Of a stretch of DNA of 64,000 nt, positions 9,502 to 21,400 are shown in pieces. The first letter of the stretch is position 1. The number at the start of each line of letters is the position of its first letter. Both the position numbers and the translations under genes were made by a program. Under the pieces are notes generated by a model that did not search any database, was not told the DNA's origin, and was given only the letters and a program-made list of their open reading frames with translations. This stretch comes from Blattamonas nauphoetae (Eukaryota > Preaxostyla > Oxymonadida): the NCBI GenBank assembly GCA_033064195.1, contig JARBJD010000012.1, forward strand, positions 310,001 to 374,000, written 5' to 3'.

Positions 9502-11241
9502 ATGTTGGAATTATGGGGTGATCAAACAGAAATGATTCAATTCTTTATCATTTCGGCTTTTGCAAGCTCACTCCGCTACCAGGTCGGAAATACCTACGAA
9601 TATGATTATGTTTCTGACAACAAGATCAAAGCTACCAATTCAGCTGGGCTTGAAAAGTTCCAGGGCTTCCGAACAACTGCAAAACTCCATTTCACCTGCA
9701 CAGCATTCAACAGCAACCGCTATATTTTCGAACTCACAGCTTCATCAGTCCACATCTATAATGATGAAAACGGCAAACAAACAAAAATCGACCATCCATC
9801 AGACAACCTCGAAACAATCTTCGCCCGCCCATTGGTTTTCACTCTCTCACACACCGGCACTATTGAGGAAGCTTCTGCACACAAGGATGACTCTGAAGAT
9901 GTCGTGAATGTCAAGACAGCCATGGCTGAAACTCTGTCGGCACATTTCGACGAAAATTCAAACTCAGCAGAACACCTTGTCATCGACACTCAGGGAAAAC
10001 ATTACACGCACATTGAATATACCCAATCAGGTTCTGGCTACATTGCAGATGCATTCTACCGTGAGTCTGACTTCATCAATTTCCGTGACTCAGCCGCTGA
10101 CGAATCAGGCGTTATCGTTGACGGTTCATCCCAGACCACCTTTTCCAATGGTATTGTGAAGACTGTCAAGAGTTCAGTTGTCTATAACTTTGCCAGCGAC
10201 CCGAACGGTGCAGAAATTGAACAAGGACGTGTTGACATGATGACAGAGGGTACCGTTGAATCGACACTCAAATCGGTCAACAGCGCCCAAAGAATGCTTG
10301 CCTCACCAGACGTTCCTTTCCAGACTCTGATCGGACGCTACTATCAAAACAACGTTGTTCTTCCTTTCTACTCAAGCTCGTTCTACGAGTCGCGCGATTC
10401 ATTTGCCCACATCCCAGAGATTGATCAGGGTGGCCATGCCGGAGAAATTGAGTGCCCATCAGCCCTTAATCTCTGCAAGGGATACGAGGCGGGCTACTCT
10501 GTCGGAAACTCCTCATTCGGTCTGACTGCTCACGCCCAAGTCATGGCAGGCACCAACAAGGGTTGCGACAACGATGCCCGTAACTATTTTGCCGGAGCCG
10601 AGGCAACTGTTGATCTCTTCATCCTGGGGAAGAAATATTCAGCTCTGGAGACTCACATCGAATATGGCTATATGTATGGATCTGCAGCCCGCAATAACAT
10701 TGAAGTGAATATTTTTGACAAAAATGTCTATCGCAAGACATTCCCAGACATGCCATGCGTTCGCAGCAACATCAACCTCGCCAACATCCACAAATCGTTC
10801 CCCCTCAAGTACACCGTGCATGTGTACTCTCTGCCAGTGACATTTGAACTTGCCGTCGACCTTGGCTTCACCGCAAACGTTCCATACAAGTACTGCCTCA
10901 CCGACATGTCAGCCGACATCTCAATCGTCCCAACAGGCACCTTCGCCGCCTTTGCCTCCGTCCGCACATCTCTCGTTGTTGTCAAGGGAGGTATTAAATT
11001 CACCGCCAGCGTCTCAGAGACACTCGACCCAATGGCCTGGATCTCTGGAGGCAAGTGCAGTCTTGGCATCAAGGCCGCTTCCCACACTTCACCGCTTGCC
11101 TGCGAATTCTATGGCTTCTACCAGATCAGGACATTGAAGAAACCATTCAAATGGAATGCCGAGAAGAAGTACACCTTCTGGAAATGGTCGTCCAAAGCTA
11201 TTGATTATGTCCTGTTCGACTACAAGTGGGGGATCCAGTAA
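9502..11241 (+). CDS. secreted vitellogenin-N-like lipid-transfer protein
   Basis: A single intronless frame of 579 codons. Starting at the second ATG (9532) gives a short signal-peptide-like N-terminus (MIQFFIISAFASS), so that start seems likelier than 9502. The next 150 residues follow the order of the large lipid transfer protein N-terminal barrel: a YEYDY strand, a RTTAKLHFTC strand, a LVFTLSHTGTIEEA strand pair and VVNVKTAMAETLSAHF. Several Cys are spaced through the second half. Vitellogenin, apolipoprotein B and MTP share this fold; the link here is by strand pattern only. Lack of introns is unusual beside its neighbours. Confidence 0.5.
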   Translation: MLELWGDQTEMIQFFIISAFASSLRYQVGNTYEYDYVSDNKIKATNSAGLEKFQGFRTTAKLHFTCTAFNSNRYIFELTASSVHIYNDENGKQTKIDHPSDNLETIFARPLVFTLSHTGTIEEASAHKDDSEDVVNVKTAMAETLSAHFDENSNSAEHLVIDTQGKHYTHIEYTQSGSGYIADAFYRESDFINFRDSAADESGVIVDGSSQTTFSNGIVKTVKSSVVYNFASDPNGAEIEQGRVDMMTEGTVESTLKSVNSAQRMLASPDVPFQTLIGRYYQNNVVLPFYSSSFYESRDSFAHIPEIDQGGHAGEIECPSALNLCKGYEAGYSVGNSSFGLTAHAQVMAGTNKGCDNDARNYFAGAEATVDLFILGKKYSALETHIEYGYMYGSAARNNIEVNIFDKNVYRKTFPDMPCVRSNINLANIHKSFPLKYTVHVYSLPVTFELAVDLGFTANVPYKYCLTDMSADISIVPTGTFAAFASVRTSLVVVKGGIKFTASVSETLDPMAWISGGKCSLGIKAASHTSPLACEFYGFYQIRTLKKPFKWNAEKKYTFWKWSSKAIDYVLFDYKWGIQ

Positions 11242-11672
11242 TTTCTTCGTCTATGGCCATTCTAAACATTTTTGTGAGATTTTGTGATTCATTTTTGAAA
11301 TGTGAAGACCAATCGAATGGAAACATTGATGTTTCATGATGGGAAATATCTCTTGTTCTGTGAACAAGTCTGAGATAAACAGGCGAAATTTTCACGAAAA
11401 AAACAGAATTGAAACAAATGAGATGAAATAAATGTGAGAATGTCTGTCTGATAGGTGTGATAATGGAATAAAGTATAATGACGATTTATCTGTGCATCCT
11501 GATGAACAGAGACAGTCAAAGATTGCACAGCAGTGCATAGAATTAGCATGAGAGGAGTGATTCCTGTCGTTATGAGATCTTTGCCACATAAATGGATGCG
11601 ATGGAGTTTGGTCCGTTTCCAAGCGTTCTAAGGAGGAGCTCTCAACAGGAAAGACATTAACGAATAAATATA
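11242..11672. other. intergenic stretch
   Basis: This lies between the vitellogenin-like stop and the end of the minus-strand hypothetical gene. It is AT-rich, with only short overlapping frames. I see no gene or repeat in it. Confidence 0.5.
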
Positions 11673-12261
11673 CTACAATGATGATGGGAGAGAATCCTTT
11701 GAGGTTTGAGGAGGACACGGGTCCATGTTCGTTTGCGTTGATTGAGACAATTGGTTTCGAATGGAATCCAATTCATCGACCTCCATCCATCCCCGAGGAG
11801 ATGTTGGGGAGAAGGGACGTAGTGGTTCACGGATTTCATTAACATTCAGCCCAATGATAGGGCGAGGGTGTGATGGTAAAGAGTTGTCAGGTGTTAGTTG
11901 TGCCTCAAGCGATTCTAAAAGCTCCTTAGCAGTTAAATTGTTCGGATTCTCAGATACTTCATATCGAAGAAGTGAAAGTTGTTCAAGGAATTCTTCTCGT
12001 TCGTCGTCTTCTGTGTATTGGTATGGTTCGTTCAGAACAATTGTTGGTTCACGATTCACGATAATTTCGGTGATGGTGTTCTTTTCTATATGAAAAAAAT
12101 GTGCAATGAATGGTGTGTTCCTCCAAGAATGAACGAACCTGGTGTGTTTTTTTGAGAATTAGGTTTCAGGATGCTTACGAGTGGGGGATGTAAGTCTGAT
12201 CGAGAAAAGGGTGAAAGTTGGAAAATAATGTATTCAGACTGATGTTGGGGGGCTCATTCAT
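11673..12261 (-). CDS. hypothetical acidic protein
   Basis: Minus-strand exons 12240-12261, 12139-12195, 11673-12085 (163 residues). It begins MNEPPNINLHPPLVSILKPN and has a helical acidic middle (EDDEREEFLEQLSLLRYEVS) and a Pro/Ser-rich C-terminal third. No membrane segment or catalytic motif is visible. Both introns (44 and 53 nt) have good borders and all exon sums agree, which is the main support. I do not recognise the family. Confidence 0.5.
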
Positions 12262-12625
12262 TCAAGAAGTGACAAAGCTGTTGGTTGATCAGCTAGGTCA
12301 ACCCACAATCTTGAGACATCGCTCCTTTCCTTAGTCTTCATTCATTCAAGTCTAAAATTCGAGAAAGTTTTGGGTTTGGAAATCCCCGACAAGATATAAT
12401 GAACTGATTGAAGAAACAATGAAAGTCGAAACAACACAAACATACGCAGAAACATAAAACAAAACGGTGACATCAGTGTTTCGTGAAGAGTACTATCCAC
12501 TTACCAGAGAAGAACCAGGGAAATAGTGTCTGTTTGGTTCATTCTCACTGTTGGTCCATCTCAGAAAACAAACTCCCACGAATCATCCTCCATCCAAAGA
12601 TTTGACACTGAGAGACTAAGACATC
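12262..12625. other. intergenic stretch between two minus-strand genes
   Basis: No frame, repeat or RNA gene is convincing here. It should contain the promoter of the hypothetical gene at 11673-12261 and the 3' region of the Ser-rich gene. Confidence 0.5.
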
Positions 12626-15600
12626 TCAAAGTCTGTGGCGTGAAGTATTTGAGATTGGAGGGCTTGGAGTCTGGCTCCGGTGAGAGTGAGAGTTCGCCAA
12701 GGCCGAAGGAGCAGCCTCAGAATGTGGCTGGGATGAATACGACCCTCTTTTTGTTTTCTTGGCGTGCATCTCTTGTGAATGTGTCCGTCGCTTCTTTCGA
12801 CGCTTTGGAACACAACATGAATGCTTTTCGACTGTTCTGCTGCTCGTCCGCGAGTGGGTGTCGGTGTCTGAAGAATGGAGAGAGGCAAACGACGGGTCTT
12901 CCTTCAGAATTCTCACAACATGCTCAGCAACTCTCTTCATCCCTTCCTCATCCACAGGAGAATGCGAGAGAGACGACCTGGACGTGAGAAGAGCTGTCTG
13001 AGTCGTTCCAACTGTTGACACTGCTGCTCCGAGGGGATGCGACTTCTGGTTGGCCCGCGACCCCTTCTCCAGGAGCGTGTCAAGCTCAGCTTCAGACTCC
13101 GTGAGGTCTGACCTTATCTGCGGCAGTTCGAGATCGTTGTGTGCTCGAAATGCCTTTTCAAGAAACACAACAGAGCCGATACAGCTTTCCGAGGGGTCGT
13201 CGTCGAGGTATCGACACGATGGTTGCTCGATTTCAGCGATAAATCTCGGAAAACGCAGCTGATTGCTGGAAAGAAGATCAAATGCATCTCGAATATCGTC
13301 AAACTGCATCTGAACAGTCACAACCTGGTCACCATCCGCTCTTGTCCAGGTTGAGTTCACAATGCTTCTAATTCGCACTGAAAAAGGCGTGAAAGGAACA
13401 TCGTCAGAGAGAGTCGTTCTTTGGTTATGGCTTTCCTCGATGCTGCTCAGAATTGGGTGGCGGAAGAGGTTATGGCGCTGGGTGAAGGGGACGTTTGAGA
13501 TTGAGACTATGTCCGAGCAGAATTGAGATGTCATTGTATTCAGAAGCACTGGCACACAATGCACTTCAAAATGGGGTGTTGAGTCCACCATCTCCAGCAG
13601 TTTTGGGCTGATCGGGGGAGCTGAGAGAGTGTTGCCAAAATATGTTGTGGATGACGACGATGTAACCTGTCTGTGGATTTCCATGCTCGTCATGAGGAGA
13701 TGAACAAGCGTGGCATGCGATGTGAGTGTTTTCGCCACATGGGCTGTTTGTGAGTGTGAGAAGAACGAGACGAGGATTGCGTTGGTCTCCTTCCTCCAAC
13801 CCATATCCACAGTCCAGATTCCAGTGCGTTCCGTTTCAAGGTTTGCTTTCTCTGCAGAAACATTCCAGAGGGCCAAATCACTTTCTGATTGAGGCGAATG
13901 GAATGTGAAGCTGTGACCAGCTACAGCGTGTAGAATGCTTAGCAAATCAGTATCAGAAAAAGAAGTGGGAATATTTCGCCAGAAGAGAGTTCTGCTGCGA
14001 TACGATGAAAGGAAAGGCAATCTCAATGGTAAAGTAGCATTCGCTGAGAAATAGAGATGCGATGACCCTCCACTCGACGGAGATGGAGTCTGTCGGGATG
14101 GAAAAACATGCGAGTACGGTGCTTCATGCGACTCAATGACAGTGGTGACTGGTCGAGTCGGCACAAGGCTTGTCTGAGAAAAGAAAAGGAGTGATGTGGA
14201 GTTCTGCTGTTGTGGTTGATGCGGATGGAAAACAGAAGATTGAGGAACTAATCGTGCAGGGATAGATGACTGGGGAGTGTTAACGATGGGATCAATGTTG
14301 AACAGGGTGGCCCCAACCTCTTCGTCGGGCGCGATCAACACAGCCTCATCATGGTGAGTTGGAAATGCACTTCGATTCGAAACAATTGATTGAGCTTGTG
14401 GCCATGGATTTTCTGTGGCTATATGAGGTCGTATTTGACTTCTTGGAGCAGGAGGGATGTGATGTCTCGAATATGAAAATTGGGATGTGGTGGTGAGCCG
14501 AGAGTTGTATGATTGAGTTGGCGAAGAGAATAAAGTGGAGTGAATGTTTTCAGGTGGAGAATTGTGAGGTGGTGGGCTGTGTCGTGGTTGAAGAGCTGCA
14601 AGACGGTGTCTGTCCTGTTCTCTGATTTGCATCAACTGATTCGAATACATATCGGCTGATCCTGAAAGCGCAGAATAGGCAAGTGATTCATTCACTGACA
14701 TCGGTGATTGCAGATGTTGGTCAAGATGTCGATTTAAGGGCGTGTGGTTTCGTTGACTTGCCGAGTAGCTTTGACGAAGAGGAGAGCGGACGTCATGCGA
14801 CGAATATGACGATTCGTTGCTACTCATCTGTGTTCGATTGTGCACCATGTTGCTTTCAGGAAAGGCTGAGATCCCACCACTTGATTGTGAGTAGTTGTCC
14901 CAATACAAGTGCTCTGGTGTGAAAGGACGAAAACGCGGTCTTGGTTCCGTTCTCGGCGCTCTCTGCGTTGACCCAAATCTGAACTGTTGTTCATTTGTCG
15001 GTGGAAACAGCATGCCGTCAAACTCTGGCATGATATCTTGGTCCAGATCTCTTGTTTCCATGGAGCGCATATCATCGACGTCGTTCTGTGAGAAGTACAT
15101 GGTTCCAGCTACTCCTGTTGTTTTTGGGGGTGGAGGGAGTTGTCGTCGAAGGTTGACATGCCGTTCTGATTGGGTGTCACGGATTGAGTCTGCTTGTGAA
15201 TTCAGTGAGATGAGAGAAGAGCGGGAAGAAGAGTTTCCATGGCGTCGTTTATGTGATGCTTCAACTAAGGTCATTTGAAATCTCATGAAGAAGGAGAAAA
15301 AGAGAACTGGCTCGGGCTGCTTTTGCCATCGCTTGACAGTCTTGTCGAAGAGATTGTTCGGAGACAGATAGTTGTTGGAAAACTGAATCGAAGAGGGATG
15401 ACGGGAAAAAATCCAAAAATCTGGATCTGAGCGAGCGATTGTGTTGGATGACTGTCAAATTTGAATGAGGATAAAGTGAAGACGACACACAAGAAAGATT
15501 CTTTCTCAGTAGATGAATAACAGAACGGAAAAGAGAAAGATCGTTTGTGACTGAAGATGAGAAGAGAGCCGATAGGGAGACGAACCAGCCTGATGTGAGG

Positions 15601-15852
15601 AGTTGTTCAGTTTGGTCGTTTTCTGACCAAAAATGACAGTAAAAGCTTCAGAACCTTTGAAAAGTTCATTTTCAATCAGTTTTAATGCATTTTTGACTTT
15701 TGAAGAATCAAATTCTTGATATTTCAGGATAACTTCCACGGCATCTTCAAAATTTGGTGGTTGTCTTCAAAAATGAGTAATAAGAAGAGTAATGCCACAA
15801 ACTGGACATGTACACTCCCATCTTCCTGGACTGATCCAGGAGGAGTGGTCAT
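12626..15852 (-). CDS. large Ser/Pro/Gln-rich protein with a divergent RRM
   Basis: Minus-strand exons 15803-15852, 15586-15764, 15308-15550, 12626-15264 (1036 residues). Three short introns (38, 35 and 43 nt) join the long last exon to an N-terminal part (NFEDAVEVILKYQEFDSSKV...). Residues about 160-570 are low-complexity Ser/Pro/Gln/His, likely disordered. Around residues 580-680, TLFWRNIP and NAILVSFF sit where RNP2 and RNP1 strands would be in an RNA-recognition motif. The C-terminus is basic, with an RS/KRR patch that may be a nuclear signal. An RNA-binding role is inferred. The RRM is divergent and could be misread. Confidence 0.55.
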
Positions 15853-16061
15853 TTTCGCGAATCGCGAACTCCGGATATTGATCAAACCAGAACCACCGAG
15901 CAAATCAGGATATCTCTCTCTCTGTCGTGATTATCGACAAACAATGTCGCTCCTTCAGATTGATGAAATTTGAAAAACGCGATTATGTGATATAAAATAA
16001 AACCGGCCCTATTTTAAGTGATGATCACAATTTCCCCAAAATCGAAATTTGTGAACTTGGG

Positions 16062-16067
16062 TATAAA
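16062..16067 (+). promoter_or_regulatory. TATA-like box of the U2 gene
   Basis: TATAAA lies 29 bp upstream of the first conserved base of the U2 snRNA (16091), in an otherwise gene-free stretch. Position suits a TATA element. A proximal sequence element was not identified. Confidence 0.35.
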
Positions 16068-16090
16068 GGTAACTTCGCGATAGGGAATTC

Positions 16091-16275
16091 ATACCTTCTC
16101 GGCCCACGTGGCTAAGATCAAGTGTAGTATCTGTTCTATTCAGTTTAATATCTGAATCGCTACCCACGAGGTAGCACGATATTAAATGTATTTTTTCCAG
16201 GGGTGGGGAACAACATGGGCTTGCTCATGCCTTACCAGTGTTCTCTTGGCATTGCAGTACCGCCTTGCAGAGCAC
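16091..16275 (+). ncRNA. RNU2: U2 spliceosomal snRNA
   Basis: The 5' half is nearly identical to U2 across eukaryotes: CTTCTCGGCC...GGCTAAGATCAAG (stem-loop I), then GTGTAGTATCTGTTC containing the branch-site pairing GTAGTA at 16124-16129, then CAGTTTAATATCTGA. The next hairpin GCTACC-CACGA-GGTAGC replaces the human stem with compensating bases. A U-rich Sm-like site lies at about 16188-16198. The 3' half has GGCTTGCTC and the loop ATTGCAGTACC of stem-loop IV. The 3' end is estimated. U2 pairs with intron branch sites; short introns here often carry CTAAT-like motifs. Confidence 0.93.
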
Positions 16276-16574
16276 ACCATCAACATGAATTTGTCTGTTC
16301 ATCACAATTCGGATGCAAATCAACTTTGGGGGAGAACATGGATTGTTGAACTTCTCATTTCTTCGCTTCGTTCCGTTAGTGGTTTGAATTGAATGAAGAT
16401 ACCCAAACTTTAGAGCGAGCTTCGTCACTTTGTGCACGGGTAATGATTGAGATCAGGGAAAACAATGGTGAAATGTGGTTGAATGTTGACTGAGTCAAGA
16501 TGAAGCTTAACTCATTCAAATTCAATCATAAAAATGAACATGAAAATACATTCACAGAAGAAAGAAAATAATGC

Positions 16575-18403
16575 TTACGGCTTGTTCAGTAAGTCATCTA
16601 CGAAAGAAAATGCATCCGTCTTATCGCTGTTCATAAAGTCGAAAGCGGATGCACTATCCTGCGTTTGCTTTTGCACTGGATCAGTTTTGATATCTGTAAA
16701 CGAAAATGTTTGATTTTGGGGAGGTTGTTGCGGAGGGAAAGGGGCAGATTGATGTTGTGGTTGGGTAAATTGAAAAACATCAGAAACAGATGACCCTTGG
16801 TGGTATTGGCCATATTGGCCCTGACTTTGTGTTTGTGGGGTCCCAAATGATTGTGAGAAAGACGCCATTATATCATCGACTGATGAGCTCGGGTTAAGTT
16901 GAGGGTTGTGTTGTTGTGGTGGGGTGGGAGATGGTTGAGATGGTGTGGAGAAAAACTGCATGGTGATATCATTTTGTGTGGGGATTGTTGATGATGTGGG
17001 TGGCTTAGTAAAGTTTGAATTGAGTCCGAATGGATCGTCGTCAACCTGTGAAGTTTGAGCTAAAAAGAAAAATTCGTTCGTGGTTGAGCCAATATCCAAA
17101 CCACTAAGCGATTCTTGGATAGGGTAAGATTGAGATGGCTTCGGGGTGGAGATATCGTCTTCGATTTGCAGTTTTTTGAAAATTTGGCGAACTTTAGCTT
17201 TGACAGAACTATTTGTGACTTTTTTGCCATGTTCTTTGATTATTTTTTTCTGTTTGTTGAAGTAAGTGATTGTGTCCGGTCTTCGTTCGAGGAAAGAATC
17301 CTCAAGAAGAGCAGCGATGACAGAAAAGGCTTTTGATCTAACATTGACAGCCTCATGCTTAACAAGTGTGGCGAGGATGTGCGAGACGTGATTCATATCC
17401 ATTGAGACTGCTTGTTCCAAGAATTGCTGTAATTGAGCTTTTGGAGGAGAAACACCAATTCCTGATGATGAACACAATTCCGAAAGGACATTCAACTCTT
17501 TCTTTCCATCAGTCACTTGTGTGTTTGCTGACACAGTGTCATTTGCCTCATAATTCGGGGTGTATGTTGATGTTTGAAGAGGACGATGGTTCATCGGTGC
17601 ATCCGAGGAAAGCATGCGAGGATCGATCTCTGAAGAGAGCTGAAAGCTAGTATCGATTCGATCGTTGGTTCCAATTGATTGAGACCCCCCTCTGAATGCA
17701 TTTCCGAGGGATCCCAGGAGTGATGAAGACTGGGAGCCAGATGAAGGTCCTGCAGACGATCCGATGCCTTCGTAGGAACGATTTGAAGATCCAATAACTT
17801 CGGGGGACATATGCGGATCAACAGGAGGAGGAGCAGCTAAATTGGATGTGCGATTCTGTTTCTCATACATTTTATTGAGAATTGTCTGGAGCGAATGAAT
17901 AGGACAATAACAAACTCGACCAAGTTCTTGGTAAGTTGCCCAGTCCAATTTATCCTGTACTTCCATCGACGAAGGAGGAGTGGCTGACAAGACACGAGCG
18001 AAGGTGGAACACGTAAAACAGCCCAGAGAGAGTGAAAAATGATGAAAATGAAATAGAATGAGTGATATACACAAAAATTTTTCAATTGATTTGATTCGTG
18101 CTTGGAGTTGCTCCCGAAATCCGGAAAAACCTCTGTCCAGGCAGGCAATGATAGCGTTGGCTGCTTTGAGACGAACATCAACACTGCTACTACCAAAATG
18201 GATAATCAATGATTTTACAATTTTCTCAGAGTCTGATGCTCCTCTGTTAGTAAAATCTGAAGAAAAGTGACGGAATTCTCCGGAAAAGCAAATCTCAGAC
18301 TAACAATCGTCTCCAGTTCAATTCCAGAGACAGGTATCCCTGTAGGTTTCATGATAGTGTTCAGTGCAGCAATCATTGGTGAAAAGTTTGATCCATCCCA
18401 CAT
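16575..18403 (-). CDS. tepsin/MTV1-like ENTH-VHS adaptor
   Basis: Minus-strand exons 18301-18403, 18071-18256, 16575-17983 (565 residues). Residues 1-110 form an ENTH-type helical domain (PMIAALNTIMKPTGIPVSGI, then SSSVDVRLKAANAIIACLDR). A second helical, VHS-like block lies mid-protein (MNHVSHILATLVKHEAVNVR, SKAFSVIAALLEDSFLERRP), as in tepsin and plant MTV1. The C-terminal 200 residues are Gln/Pro/Phe-rich with a DPFG motif. Such proteins act with clathrin or AP-4 on TGN vesicles. The start codon is only 13 bp from that of POL5 on the other strand. Confidence 0.75.
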
Positions 18404-18416
18404 CTTTTCTTCTCAC

Positions 18417-21400
18417 ATGTCTCAAGCGAAAGGAAAAGCGAACACTGCCCAGAAGTTCCTTTCCATCTTCAATCGTCTTATTGATCGCAATCACAGTGCT
18501 CGTTGCCGCGCTACGCATGATCTTTTGGTGTCCTTAAAGCAAAAGCAAGATATCGTCTCGAATGGCCAAACTATCAAAGAATCTGCACAGGAAGAGATGA
18601 AACAATCAACACCCTCTGTTTTTGAACAGCTCAGCAAGTCAGTGAGGCGAGATCCATCACATTGTCTTGAACTCGACTATACTCTCACAAGACTTGTCCG
18701 TGGTCTCGGAACTCCAACAGAATCAGCCCGCCTTGGCTTCTCGCTTGCCCTTGTTTCTGTTTGTTCCTTCTGTGGCTGTTCTTATGATTTTTTGTCGTTT
18801 TCTTCCTTCGATCAGGTTCTACAACAATTCAACAACATCATCAATCCTGAACAAGTTCTTCTCCTAATTTACGAGGTCCTCAACACAACAAACAGCATGA
18901 AAGATAGTGTATCCCGTGTTTTCTTCTGATAATCTTTGTGATATGTTTAGGAAAAGCGAGATATCTTCATCGGGAGACTCTTTGTGTCGATGTCTCTTCT
19001 CACGTCAGGAATCCTGATTCCAAACTTTTCAAACCCGTTCGACATTTCCAAAGTGCAACTTCCAGATGTTCAGACCCCTTCTAACAAACGAGACAAACAA
19101 AATAAAGGTGGAAAACAGAAGCACGGAGGAAAACAGAAAAGTGACGATGGCTCAGAATTATCTCAGCAGATGAAACTCCAAAAAATGATTCAAACCGGAA
19201 GTAAGACTATTGGGGGCCAAATTGTGAAAGATACATTCTCGACTGCCAAAAAATATCCATCTGGAGCCCAGTTCGCTCTCAACATCCTCCTCAACATTTT
19301 TGATCAATTGAACGACAAACAGGTTGTCACTACCATTCTACTCGAGAACAAAGCATCATTCTCACAGACATTGTCAGAAGCAGACGAAAATACACTTGCA
19401 TTAGTCTGTTTTCTCCAACGCAAGTACAAACTCACAGATTCCCGACTTCCAAACGTGATAACGGAACCAATCGCCTCGACGACCTCCATTCGTGCCATCA
19501 CTCCAACATTACTAAGTTCTGCTTCAGCAGCTTCACCTCATCTTCTTTGGACAGAACTCATCAAACTTCTTGTCCAAAAATCTGAAAACCAACATCAAAT
19601 CCTGAACCAACTTTGTGGAGAAATCATCCCTCAGTTCTTTTTGTCAACGACACACAAAAAGGAATTCGGATATTCCATCATCCAGATGATCTTGGAATCA
19701 TTCACTGATACTCCCCCAACAGGAATCATCACGTCACTATTCCGAACAAACACAATGATATCGTTCATTCTCTCCTCTCACGGTCGCCATCATTCCAAAG
19801 CAGCAGAGAATCTCCAGAAATACATCGTTGACACTTCCTCGAAGAATCAAGACTTTGCAACAGCTTTTTCCGATCATTTCCTATCAATTTTGGAAGGAAT
19901 TTTCCAAAATTTGACTTCTTTACACTCTGTGAGTTCAATAGCGCACCAACTCATTCCATTTTTCAACAAAGACCAAATCTCCACATATGTGAGACATATC
20001 ATCACATTCGCCATCGTTCAACCACTCTCGTTCGATCCTACTCACAAAACTGAAGATGATGCACACGTTGATGAAATTGATCAGGAAGCGAGTGCAGAGG
20101 GAATGTGTGGAGAAGCCATCCAAGGCCTCGACGAGCTTGCCTGGATTCTCAAACAAAAGAAAATCAATCTCACTACAGACACCATCCACATTATTCTCAG
20201 CATCTTCCTTATGTTTTCATTATTCAACCCCTTCACTACACATTCTGTAGAGGCATACAAATCTCTGCCACAATTTCTCCGCACAGATGTCTTCTCTCGC
20301 CTTCACACACTTCCAGCGGTCCCATTTTTAGACACTGAATCAACAGGGTTTCAGTTACTTCACAATCATTGTCGAACAAGACTTGTCGGAATTGCGATGC
20401 CACACGAAGCTCATATTCCATTTATCGTCGATCTAGCCAATTCTCTCCAAAAGAATGGTCTCAAACCAGTCACGGAATGGAGTCAGACACCAATTCAGCT
20501 CAAAAACAAGGCAAAACACAAGGAAGGACAAACCGAATCAAAGTCTGACTTCATGAGCGGTCTTTCCCATCTCGCCAACGTCGGACATCTTCTTGAGATT
20601 GTCAATCAACCCATCGGCTCCACACTCATTGAGCAAGCCGCCACAATCTTTGAACTGTCTGAAACGCAACCATCCAAAACAAAGCCATCACAAAACGATC
20701 TGCTTCTGAGAGGAATCAAAGAGGCAGAAGAATTGATCGGGATGGAGCTTGCAGACGACGAAGAAGACTCTGAAAAGGAGGAAGGAATGGAAAAGGACGA
20801 CGAGGCTGTGACCTCTGAGGTTGTGCTTTCTGATTTCATCAGCACTATGATCGATCTCCTCCATCAAGAGTCAACTTGGATCGTCCACTTTGTCTCCCGC
20901 ATCATCCGCTCCTTCTCTTCGGTGTTGACACCGAGACACGTTGACATGATGATTGGGTTCATCGAAATCTCTGGCGACATGGATGAAGACAGTGATGAGA
21001 GCGAAGGGAGTGACGAGAGCGAAGGGAGTGATGAAAGCGAAGGGAGTGATGAGAGCGATGAGGAGAGTGAGGTGTCAGGAGAGGACGACGAAGGGAAGAA
21101 ACCCAAACATAAACACGTCAGCGAAAATGAGGGAGAAGACGAAGAAAGCGAAGAAAACGAGAGCGATAGCGAAAACAGTGATGAAGAGAGCAGTCAATCT
21201 GACGAAGACAATTCCGACGAAGAAGAGGAAGACTCCAACGCTGAAGGTGACAAGTCTGAGACAGACCCAGCCATGCTCGATGTCGATGACGAGGCATACT
21301 CTCGCTTCCTCGACGAGAATCCCGAAGTGCGTCGAAGATACAACAAAATGCTCTCAGCGGCATTCCTTTCTGAGCGGGCAAGAATCGCGAGTGGAAAACG

